Origin: Climacteris rufus
Taxonomy: Eukaryota > Chordata > Aves > Passeriformes > Climacteridae
Direction of reading: 5' to 3'
DNA: 64,000 nt
NCBI GenBank assembly: GCA_013398175.1
Contig: VZRZ01003178.1
Span: 395,868-459,867 of the forward strand
Shown here: one piece after another, positions 42,751-54,600 of the stretch
Numbering within the stretch: the first letter of the stretch is position 1
How the letters are laid out: each line of letters opens with the position of its first letter
The notes under the pieces: model-generated
Told to the model about the DNA's origin: nothing
Database searches by the model: none
Seen by the model: the letters and a program-made list of their open reading frames with translations, nothing else
Translations under genes and position numbers: made by a program

Positions 42751-43500
42751 CCCAAGCACCTGAGCCCAGGACAGGCGCATAGGGCAGCTCCAGCAGAATG
42801 TATTTAAGGGCAGTGAACACCACGAAACCCAAAGAGGAGCCATAGGAGCCGGGGTCAGGGCAGGAACAAGGAACAAGGCAGGACTGGAAAGGGCCCGCGG
42901 TGGGTGGAGGACCCTGTGCCAGAGGGAGCAGGCAGGACGAACCAGGAGTTGTGCTGGCTGGTGGCTCCTGCCCCAGGGACAAGTGGCACCCGCAGGGAGG
43001 GGAGCAGAGGTGTTTATTTACTCTTCTTCCTCAATGCTGCAATCAATGCAGAGCGGTTTCAGTTAATAGGTGATTCATTAAGTTGATGGGAATTCTCCCT
43101 TTTTTTTTTTTTGCCCCAAGCAGGACCTTGCCTGCCTGGGGCAGGGTGAGGGTGGTGCCTGTCCCACGCAGCCACAGGTGCTATCCCCTGCCACCTCTCC
43201 AGCCACCTCTCCAGCTTCTACTGACTCAGGAACATGTCCAAGAAGCTAAAAATCAGCCTCATTTATGCCACCAGCTCCAACACGGTGGACAAAGAGCTGG
43301 AAATTTCAGGAGGGTCAGTTTTAGAAAGAAGTTTTTAAAAGCATTCCAAAGCACAAGGAGGGCTTTCCCTGAACCTCAGCCCTCCACTGCACCAAATTTT
43401 CCTCTGAATTCAATCCCACCATACAAACCTGCACCCCACGCACCCCCCATGGCAGCCACAAGTCACCCAGTTTCAGGGGATAATCCTTGCAGGCAGAAGA
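42751..43500. other. Intergenic IRF7 to SLC25A22
   Basis: No coding sequence recognised. It holds a poly-T run (about 43100-43112) and one TTTATT at 43013-43018 that could be an alternative minus-strand poly(A) signal for SLC25A22. Confidence 0.45.
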
Positions 43501-43521
43501 GCAAGTTGAAACCCCACCACT

Positions 43522-43527
43522 TTTATT
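43522..43527 (-). terminator. SLC25A22: Candidate SLC25A22 poly(A) signal
   Basis: Plus-strand TTTATT gives AATAAA on the gene strand, followed by a T/G-rich stretch, about 2.1 kb after the SLC25A22 stop. A second hexamer at 43013-43018 is an alternative. Inferred only. Confidence 0.35.
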
Positions 43528-44655
43528 GGCAAAGTCTCTTTTGGGGACCTTCCCTGTAAATCAGAATGCAGCAAGGAATGGGGCACCTTAAAGGAAAAAA
43601 TAAAATAAACCTTTCTCTTTTAATCCACCCAAAGAAATCCAGAGCAAGAGCAGCATCACAGCACTACACACAGCACAGACATCTATCATTGCCTTTGCAC
43701 AGATTCCTTCCCAGATACATGGAGAAATCAGTAAGAAAAACGGGAAAAAAAAGGAAATTATTCACATATTTAAAGTGACAAGTAACAAATCAGCCACAGA
43801 ACAACTTTTTCAAAGAGAAAAAGGATGCATGAAGGAAGAGGGCCCTGAACATACAGGTTTCACAAAAACCTAACCCAAGAACGTTGAAACAGAGGTGTTT
43901 TCTTTTAAACATGAAAAACAAGGCTATTTTTTAATTAATTTAAATACACATTCAAAACACGAACACCAAGCAGGCGCCTGGAGAACAAAGCAAAAAGAAG
44001 GAATGAAAAGTGAATTCAACCAGTTTAATTTCAACAACACCAAAGTTGGGTGGATCGCACCAAATGGAATAAATAATGGAGAAGATCACACTGGGTTGGT
44101 AGATCTCACACTTAAGATCATTTAAACTAGAATTAATTACACAGCCCAAGAGAGTACTGAATGAGGAATTCCTCTGATAAGTGATACTAGCAGGGGCAGT
44201 GTCCCTTTGACAGAGTGGGTTCTGGGTGTGGATTTGCCCCCTGCCACCCACCAACAATGCCCACCCCAGGAGCAAACAGGATGTTCTTGTGATGCAGAGG
44301 ACTCGCCCCCGCAAGTGATCCACACACAAGCAGCTCCTTGCTCAAGGTTCAGGAACTCTACACCTCTTCCACAGCTGCTGGCTCCAAACACTCCCAAGGC
44401 AAACATCAGAACACAACCAGACCTTGTGTTCTCACCTGGCAGGGTGAGCCCACAGGTGCAGCATTTCTACTGCGGCTCCCCAGGGTTGGGCAGCAGCAGA
44501 ACTGGAGCCTGTGCCTCCTTCCACACACCTGGGGTCAGGCTGGGAAAAAATTAGATCAGCTCTTCTACACCTGCAGCCACCATTTATCACCCTCAGGGTG
44601 GGCAGGTTGAAGGAATGTAAGTGGTTTCTTGTGGTTTGGTTTTCCTTCCCCACAG

Positions 44656-44815
44656 TCCAAAAAAAAAAAAAAAAACCCAACCAAAAAAACCGAAACAAAA
44701 ACCAGAACCAAAACAAAACCCCCACAAAACAAAACAAACAAAACAAAAAATCCCAAAAAAACCCAAACAAATAAAACAACAACAAAAAATCCCAAAAAAC
44801 AGCCCCAAACAAAAA
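44656..44815. repeat. Long A/C-rich low-complexity tract
   Basis: About 160 bases of A runs separated by short C groups and occasional G, after a run of 17 A. The open frames here, with long Phe, Trp, Lys or Asn runs, are artefacts of this composition. Confidence 0.75.
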
Positions 44816-45631
44816 TAACTTGATCCCAAGTTCCTCTCCCTTCCCTGCCTGTAGCCAAGCAGGGAAGAACCTTTGGACATTCATATGATCCCACAGACAT
44901 GTTCCCTAAGAGCAGATATCTTATTTCTGCACCTCACCTGGATGTGCCTGTGACACCTAGTTAGGAGGGACATCCCTTTGCTTTAAAACAAAAATAATTA
45001 CAAAATCAATAGTAACAATCAGGATTCATTTAAGTCCAACTCGTTTTTAAAAAGGGAGAAGGGAGGAATGAAGGTTTCCAGGCCAAGGAACTTGCCAGAT
45101 CCAGCATCCCCCCAACCCCTGCCTCCAGCAGCAATGAGAAAAGCCCCCTTTGTGCAGCATTCACTCTTGACCCGAGGTCAGCAGAGCCAAGGAGGTGCTG
45201 AGGGGACACAGCTGCCCCTCCAGCTCCTCCTCAGACAGCTGGCAGCTCCAGGAAGAAAGGAAACTGAGGTGGATGAGGGTTCAAGTTATTTCTTTCCCAT
45301 CTCTCCTCCTCCCTGAGACTGAGAGGAGACTTCTGGGTCTGCAAGCCCAGTCTGTGCTTACCGGTGTCCTTAAGAATGACAATTTAAAACCAAAAAAACA
45401 GGAAATTAAAAAGAGAGAGAGAGAAAGAGATGCATAATTAAGTACTGTCCGTGGAAGGAGCGGGAGGGGCAGGTTCCAGACGGAGGCGGAGAAGGGACTC
45501 TCCCTCCCCACGCGGGCTCCTCTGACACCGGGTCCCTTCGCGTCCCTGCGCGAACCCTTTGTGCTGTTGCTGGGACATGGATCGACACGGATGGCGGGCA
45601 TGGGGACGAGCTGGGCGCTGCGCAGGGCGGG

Positions 45632-48600
45632 CTAGGCCCGGTGCTTGGGGAGCATGTCCAGCAGGAACTCCGCGATGCCGATGAAGTAGACGACTTGTGC
45701 GATGCCGAAGAGCGGAGCGATGACCAGGGCTCGGCAGTAGGCCCCTTTGAAGAAGGCCGTGGGCCCTTCCCTCTGCCAGATCTTCCTGGGGAGAAATTGC
45801 ACAGATAAGTGTCCATCCAACCCCTCTGGCCACACCCTGGCTTTCTGCCCCCTCCAGAGGCTAAACCCAGGAAAGCATCACTGGCTGGCACAGCCTCGAC
45901 AGCAGATCACCCTCCATCCCCAAGTGCTCTGCAAATGGCCATGCAGAAACTTGTCCCACCCCTACTTCTGCCTAGAAGCAGGAGTGTCTGCCTGCATCTG
46001 GAAGTACAGCTAAGACAACCTCATGCTTGCATCAAGAGGTCCCCCTGTTCAAAAAGCTCCACCCTCAGCACAGTACACAGCCAGATGGCAACAGATTCTG
46101 GCTACCACAGTAACACAGAAAAAGTCCCTTCACGGTTTGAAGCAGCCAGAGCATAGTTTAGCAGAGGATCAGAGGATAATGCAGCTGGGACAGCCCATTC
46201 TGGCAGCATTCCTGCAGAGCAGTCCCAGGAGGGTATTAGACTCAACACTGTAGGATTTTCCAAGAGCAGAGCCTCAGGAGAGACTACCACAGCACTGCCC
46301 CCCTTTGAAAAAATAAAATCTCAGTGTTATGACTACTGGGGTTTGGACAGAAGTATTTAAATATAAATGCTGTACTTGCTCAACATGTGAAGAAGTTCTC
46401 TTTTATAAAACCGTATTTATACATCTGCCCATATATCTATATATATAATCTCCAGATAGACAGATAGATTGATAAAAGCACAGGTTCAGAGGGAACCTGA
46501 AGCAGAAGCTGCTGGCTGGGTCTAGAAACTGCACTGCCTGCCTGGCAGCAGCAGGTGCCATGCACCTGATGTAATGGCCTCTGTCGTGAGGAGTCTTACT
46601 TGGTGCAGTCCAGGATCCCAGAGTAGGTGTCCTCATTCACTCCTCTCTGCAAGGACTGCAGCCGCGTCTTGATCACTGGGGAGGGAAAGAGAGGAGAGAC
46701 ACTGATGACCACTGGGAGACCAGCAGGCAACAGCCACCCTGAGAGTAATTCTTTGAAACAGTCAAAACAAGATTACCAAGAACACAGACCGTTTTCATCC
46801 ATCTATCAGGGAAAACAAACCCATTCCTTTACAGATGCATAAAATAAACACAAAGCCACCCAAAACCTAACCTCTCCCCTCCCTCACTGTGATCAAGGTT
46901 TCAAAAGCTGACTTTAGCTTTAAACCTTCCAAATTCAGATATCTTTCTGCAAAATGTGAACTTATCTTCAAATGCTCATCTCCTTCTGGAAGAGGTATCT
47001 AAAATACACAATTCTGCTCCTACATTTCTTCACACCTTGGAGCATGTGCAATGCTGGGGAGAGAGCAATTACTTTTTGGTGTTTTTCACAGGAGACAAAC
47101 CAACGTGGTATTTAAGGCAGATGCTGTGGAGCAGGAGAAAAGGTCACAGATCTGAGCCTTCCCATTTGTCCTTGACCATATGCTTCTAAGTGCTCTGCAT
47201 ATTATCACTCCACATGGACATGTGCCTTTTCAGGGCCATGTCTGCAGCCATTCCTGCCAAGAACGACTGAAATGAATGACCCACTCTTCCTGACATACTT
47301 ACTGAGTACTGCAAACCTCTGTGTAAGCTGTGGCCAAAGTTATAGCTCAGCTAAAGTCACACCATCAGAGCTGGAGGCAGCTTAGACAGCACAGGTCCCT
47401 TCCTGTACCTCCCTGTGTGCTCATGCCTCAAAGAGGCTGGCACTGTCACCCTCCTCCTCACCTGGTCCAGCCTGGACCTCTGACTCCTCTCACTTGGCAC
47501 CAGGCCACCACCACAGGCTGCTCAGGACTCACCATCACAAGGATTGACAGCCACTGCAGCCGTGCTGCCGGCCACGCATCCGGAGAGGAAGGACACGTAG
47601 AACGGAGCCTTCACACTGGGGTCTTTCTGGCCCAGCTTGTTCAGGTTTGCAAACAGCGGGAAGTAAACAATGGAGAATGGGACATCCCTGCAGTGGGGCA
47701 GGAAGGAAGGGAAGAAAGAAGAGTAAGGATAAGTGAAGTCAAACAAACTGAGCAAAGAAAGGGCTACAAGTGTCAGACACTGGCAGCACAGCCACAAGTG
47801 CAACATAGACATCCCAGCTCTGCAATTACAATGCAGACAGGAGCTGAAACTCGGCAGGGGCAAAAGTGACTGCACAAAGGACAACAGGCCCAGAGGAGGC
47901 ATGCAGCCCTGCAGGATCAATGGGCTCCCCCTTTTATTCAACACTCAAACAGAAGACCCCAGCACATTCAGAAGTCAATTGTTTTGTCCACGAGGTTTGC
48001 ATCCTGCCCTCCATCCCACTGGGTGCTGCTTTAGCTCTGCCTTTGTTAAAGCTAGAGGAGAGTCACTCTGTGAAAGCGCAGGCAAACAGTATCAAAGCAG
48101 GCAGCAGTCCTTGCATCCAACATGCTCCATGGGCCAGGACCCATTTCACACTCTGGGCTCTCAGGCTGACAGTTTCACTTTGCTAGCTCACAAGGACAGT
48201 GTCAAAATGTAGACCATGGGGGAGACAAAAACTGTCCACAGAAAGCAGAAGAATTAAATCTTCCAGGAACAAAAAGACAGCCTCCCTCACTTCTCTGGCC
48301 TTCCCTTCTTTAATGTGCAAAACCTGCGCATGAAAACCAAACTAAACCACACTTGCTAAAGCCAACACCTCCTCTGCAAGCTGATCCCCGGGATGGCTGC
48401 TGCCTTAGGTTCCAGGCTGACATGAGCAGTGCCCTGTGCTGAAGCCCACGCCATCCTACCTTAGCAGCGTGGCTCCCAGGCCCTTGTAGAGTCCGGCGAT
48501 GCCTTTGCTCCGCAGCAGCTCCCTCGTTATCTGCGTGGCCGTGGTTCGCGCCTCCACCGCCGGCTCGGCCGCCGCCGCCGCGGGGGAGGAGGAGAGCTGG

Positions 48601-51600
48601 GCCTGCGCCGCCATCAGCTTCTTCTGTGCCGCTGGGGACAGAGCACAGCCCGTCTGCAGGGAGCCCAACCCCTGCTGCCCGGGGCCGCGGGACAAGCAGG
48701 GAGAGCACAGCTCCAAGGGCAACAACACGTGCAGACAACGGCCAGGCAGTGCCCTGCAAGCTTTTCTCCCGGCCTGCCCGCCTCCCTCAGCCCGTCCCAG
48801 TCCCTGAGAGTGCTGCCACACCACAACGCTGTCGGCTGCGCTCTCCTGCCAGCTGGTTTGCCCAAGCAGGAGCGGCCTGTCACACACCATCTCTGCAGGG
48901 CAGAGAACAGGAGCTGCCGTGAGCAGGCAGGTGACAGTCCCTGCTTCCAGCTCTGTCCCTGAGCTGCCAGTATGACAAACTAAAGATGCTCATAAACAGG
49001 TTCAAAAGTTCTGTTCTTTGCCTCCCTCCCCGGAAAGCAATCATTAACCTGGGGAGTTTCTCAGCTACATTTATAAACACATCCTGGTTTCTCCCACTTT
49101 TGCGATGGATGCACTTCGGCCCTTTGGCCAGAAGATGGAGAGCACATCAACCTGGAGGCGATCCCCGGCACACCACAGCTCTCCTGGCACACAGAGAACA
49201 AGCTGTTCACAGCATCGAAAACCTCTCCTGAACCCTCAAACCATGGCTTAAATCCTTCCAACATTTTAAAATAATACGCACAAAGAGGATAAGGTCTGCA
49301 GTAAAACCAGTGAAGAGAGAAAAGAAAAAGTAAATCCATGATTATTCAGGAATGCCACATCAAATGAGAGATTAAAGGACAAATTGGCCCATTTTCCAGG
49401 AAGGGCCATAAACATATCAGGCCATCTAACAGTGTCATGCAGGGCTCCTGGGGAGTGAGGCCATAGCCCAGACTGACCTCTGGAAGAGACTAAGGCAAGA
49501 GCAAGCAGCTCTTTCCCCCAGAGTCTCTGTGCCAGACTCTGGTCTCTGTTCTCACAGAAACAATCCACAGTGTTTCAGCCAAAAAGCTCCCTCCTGCCTC
49601 TGCCTGCCACAGTCCCGAGAGCCTGATCCCAAACCTCATTCAAATCCAGTGCACTGGGAGAATTTTATTTACTGTTTCAACCAAGACAACTGCTGTTTTT
49701 GTCAGGGAGAAAAAAAGAGTACAAGGGGAGACAAGTCATTTGGAAAGAACACATCCCCTTGGGAAGCTGTTAGGGAGGTGCTACAGGGGGGTAGAAGAGA
49801 GAGAAAATAGACATCAGAAAACGTGGAGATGGAGGAAGCACCACAGGAAAGGCACTGGAGGATGCTAATCCCTTCTTGGGTGCACAGTATCTAACAAGTT
49901 TCAATCCCTCACAAGCTGACCACTCAGTCATCTTTCCTGTATCTCTCCATCCACCAGCAGCATTTGCTGTTTCACTTGCCAAGCCTCTTGCTTTGAGAAA
50001 AAAACCTCACCGCCTTTTGTAACTACGGGGGCCTCTGCAAAGCCAGCTGAGCAAAGTGTGGGGGGAAGCAAGCTGGGAAGGGGAAACTTCTGCTACATCT
50101 GCAGTATCTGTGACGTGGGAGAGCAGGGGGAAGGAAAGGGGTTTTCTCCACTCATCCTCTCACCTCCGCCTTCAAAGGCGAGTCCCAGCCCTTTCTCCCA
50201 CCCCTGCTCAGAGCACAGGGAAGAACAGTCCACGTACCAATGCGTCCTGCATCCTGCAGCTGGATTTTGAGCATCTCCATGGGAGTGGTGACAATGACCT
50301 GGCAGGTACCCGCGCCACAGCCCGCCAGCATCTCCCTCAGCAGCGTCAGCTTCTTCCTGCCCGAAGAAGAGAAAGAGTTGGTCAGAGGAGGTAACACTGG
50401 GGCAGCTGGGCACAAGGCTGGGGCACATCTCTCACCCTGGGGGTTACAGGAGAGGCAGCAGAACCTGCTCAGCCTGACAGTTCAGCACAGCCCAGGCTTG
50501 GCATCTCTGTCAGCACGACCTGAGCTGGAGAACAGACCCATTTTGGCCCCAGAAATCACAAAAAGCCACAAGCCCAGTGAGAACAGCTCCAGACAGGAGC
50601 ACACAACCCCCTCCACCAAAAACCAGAGCACTGCAGCTCTCTTCCAACCCAACAGTGCCCCTGGTCAGGGCACAGCTTTCAGAAAGGGTATCACTTCAGA
50701 GGGCAGCAGAGGACCTGAGCATTAAGGGGGATAAGCAGCTTTCCTTCTGCCAGCCTGACACTTTTAAAATTGTCAACAAACAGACCACAGGACAAGGAGC
50801 AAAGGGGAAAAACATTCCACTTGCTTCTTTGGAATTCTGTGAGAAAAGCGAAGTAAATAAACAGGGAACATGAATCAGGGAGGCAGTTCCTCTGTGGTTA
50901 GGAGCTGCTTCATCTCACCAGGTTTTCCAAACCTGAACCAGTAGCCTTTGCACTAAACTGGTCTTCCCTGAGAGACAAGGGATGGGATGGAGCTCCAGCA
51001 ATGGAGCTTTGTGCATTCTCTGCACTACCAATCAGGGATCATCAGTGACATATCAGTGCCTAGCAAAATGCAGCATTTTATTGTTCCCCCCATTCCAAAG
51101 CCACAACAGAGCCCAGCTAAGACTAAAAAGAGGAACTCAGGATGCAAATAGTCACAAAGTTTCAATTTTCAGAAACTGATGTGTTTTTGCCCTGTAAAAA
51201 AAACCTCACACCTTGGCACCAGAAAACACTGACTTGATTAAAAAGTACATCTGACTCGCTCTTTTCTAAAAGGAGAAAAAAAGAAGCATATATAAATCAC
51301 ACAGCCAGAGGGAAACAGCCTCCTCTTTTTTCTGTTTTGAATGCAAGTACTATTTTTACCTCCCCCAGCCCTGCTCCTGCAGCAATACCTCATCTTAACC
51401 TGCTCAAGGCGAGTCCCCACACTGTGGGAAGAGCAGTCCCACAATGATGTGCTCTATTTCCTTGCAAAGCCAAGGCACACTCTCCTACCAGGGGTTTCAC
51501 AAGCATGCACACACAGCATAGCTGTGGTGCAGTGGGCCAGCAAGGCAGTTTCAGTGCCAACCCTATAGGAGAGGGAGGGCAGATGCACTGTAATCCTGCT

Positions 51601-54600
51601 GGCCCACCACGTCAGCTGGGCCGATTTCTCCACCTCTCATCTTCTCCAGGGAGGATATGAGAGCAGGGGATTAGAGGCACAGAGCCACAACAGAGATTAC
51701 CAGCAACTAAATATAGAGCTCTCCTATGAGACTGAAAGATGGAATATTTCAGTCTCCCCTTTCCAAATTCCCCCATAGATGAGAAGCTGCAAAGAACAAG
51801 CCCTCCCACGAAGTAACCCGCACAGGCACTGAAGCTGCACTGCAAGCTTTCCTGGAGGTATGGAGGAACTAGGGTGTGCAAACCCAGAGGTTCCCACTGG
51901 CACTGCCACTTGGAAGTGGCCAACCTGTGCCTTTTGGCTGGTCTGAAGCACAGCACCAGTCTCTGCAGGGCTCGATACAGTCAGCAGCAAAACTGCACAG
52001 TCTCCAGCCTGGCTGTGGGAAGAAGCAAACCACCCAAAGGAGCTGGCTGCCAGAATCCCTCTTTGGCACAACAGAGCACCTCCCACTTTAGCAAGAGCCC
52101 TGGAGCATCCCTGGAGTACGTATCTTCTGGCTTTCATCCAGGATGGCTGCTTAGATACCCAGTTGGGGAAGATCTGGCCTACATATTCATCTTGGACCAT
52201 TATCCCAGCCAACTGGAGTCAGGCTTGACTTGACTGAACTCCATGGACCAATGCCAGTGCGGCCAAGAGAAGGATTTATGCACATGGGTGTATTTTAGTG
52301 ATTTCAAACAGGTACATCAAAAGCATCTAGAACAAGGGCTTTCAGCTTTTGGTTTGCACATCCTGGGAGCTGGGGAGAGTCCAGGAAAAAAAAAGTAGCT
52401 GAAGATAAGCAAATCTTTTGACAGGAGTTTTAAAAGCTGCCATACAGGGGTCAGACTACCTTTGCAAAACCTCACCAGTCTGCACACAAAGGAGTTTGAA
52501 AACTGTTCATCTCTAGACAACAAAGGGGTTTAAATATTTAAGGCACCACTGGATGTATCCTGTAGTTTAAAAACTGGCACATCTCCACTAACTTCAAAAG
52601 CTGCAACACCTGCAAAGATGTGGTCCTACAAATGCAGAAACCATCTTTTATCACAGCAAGAGGGTGTTAAATATAACATACACAATAGCCCCAAATTCTG
52701 CACTGGCAGACATCAGTGTTCTACTTTTTCAACTGGCATACAATTAATTTGTGACAAATTAACAATGTCAAATGGGAAGAGGAGCAGATTATGCTTGATC
52801 TGAATTAGAGTTTTAAACTAGAGCTGAAAAATAAAGTCAAAAAGCAGGAACTAGAGGTTTATGGAGGGCTTTTTGAGAGCAATCAGTTCAAAGTTATGAT
52901 CTCTGACAGCATTGGTATATTGATGTTACATGGGAAAAGAGTAGGATTTTTTCAAGTTTCTGAAAAATCTTGACCGTGTGGGGGCTTACTGTGCTTGGGC
53001 AGGGACCAAACCCAGCCATTCTGGAATCAGGATGACAATTCCAGATAGGAAATGTCTGACCTAAGGAAACATCCATACAAAGCCAACTGTGTCTATATCC
53101 TGCCCAAGAGGCTACTGTCCCCAGCCTGGACATCACCTTCATCACTTGTAAGACAACCTCTGCCTCTGGTCTGACAGCCCAATAGGTTGTAGAAAGCTCC
53201 CAAGGAATTTCAAAGCAGACAGTCAGATCCTTTCAAAAAATTTAAATAGTGGGTCTTTGACATGGATTAAAAGACCAACACACAGGAGTTGTCCTTCAAA
53301 GGGAGGGCACCCTGTCTGCCACAGTCACAGGGGATGTGCACACAAACTGCCAGTCAGTCCCTCTAACCCCTGATCTTCCAAGAGGGAACAACAAGCTACT
53401 GCAACTGCACTTTAGAAAAGCTGGAGCTATGATGCTGGGAAATGTAAAAGCAATGAAGTTCCCATTACATACTCTCTCTCACTTCTAGTGCCAGCTCGAA
53501 AATGTCTCAGACAAGCAAAATAAAGTACTGATGTGGAAGAGATACCCCTCAAAGTAACACTGCCAGATTAAATGTTGCTCTGGCAGTCATTATTCCAGGT
53601 ATGTGCAGGATTGTGTTGCGTGTTTGGACTAAGTCAAGAGGAGGCTGACTCTGTACCTGCATCAGGTTTGCCCTGGCAGGAGATCCCAAGTGTTTTGTTT
53701 CAATAAGAACATTTGTGAAAGTGAACACTGGACAGGGCAGCATGACTGAGCATGTTGAACACAGACACAATCCATGTTTGGTCCCAAGACGTGTGTCTGG
53801 AATGGTGACAAGGGCAATGCTCCTCTCATGGGTGCATCCTGTGATTAAACAGCCCATCTCTATCTCCCTCCAGATTAACGGCTGGAAGTGTATTTACTTT
53901 TTGGCTGACCTGTGATGTCAACAGCTTCAACCCACTGCAACTGCCTGAGCCTCTGTGTGCTAAATGAAAGAGACCTCCCCAAACAGCTGTCCCTGAATTG
54001 GCAGTGAGAGTATCAGCTCCTGTCTCTTTCTCAAAGGGCAGGGAGAGATTTCCCCCCCCTCCAAGTCTCAGTGAATTGGATGAGGGTTACCTGCATGAAA
54101 GAAGTGTCTGGGCATCCAGTGGGCAACTGCAGGAGAGGCTGCCTTGGCCCAGAAGTGCCAGAGAAAGACCAAGCACAGTGTGTGCAGGGTGATACAGCAG
54201 CTCAGCAGCAGGACTAGCAGCAGCATCCCTCCTTCCTTAAGGAGCCTCACTTTGCAGCCTAAGAGCATTCTGCAGCTCAAGCATCAACCAGGCCATGCAA
54301 TGGATACTTAAACTCATGCCACAGAAGAGATGGTCCAAGTACTGTAGGAGAGCCTGAAAAAAGAGCAGACGAAGGAAAGAGCCCCAGGGAGATGCATCAG
54401 GTGGGAAGGCAATGGAGAACAAGCTCCATTCTCCATATCTGCATAGCACTGAAGGGAAAGTGCCTTGCTTGTCTTGGGATTACAGTTGGCTATTTCTCTT
54501 CCCTGAGCAAAGCTAAAAGACAGGAGGAAGCAGAACGGAAGAAAATTTGCTGGCATCAGCAAAGGCAGAATTAAGGTAGTCATGCTGGTCTTCCTAGGAA

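Larger units (their letters stand above)
43505..45631 (-). other. SLC25A22: SLC25A22 3' UTR (inferred)
   Basis: Non-coding sequence between the SLC25A22 stop and the candidate poly(A) signal. It includes the long A/C-rich tract at 44656-44815, which would appear as a T/G-rich run in the transcript. No other gene is visible on either strand. Confidence 0.4.

Noticed and set aside
44511..44900. Open frames on both strands with long Phe/Trp/Leu or Lys/Asn/Gln runs
   Set aside because: They are direct products of the A/C-rich low-complexity tract at 44656-44815, not proteins.
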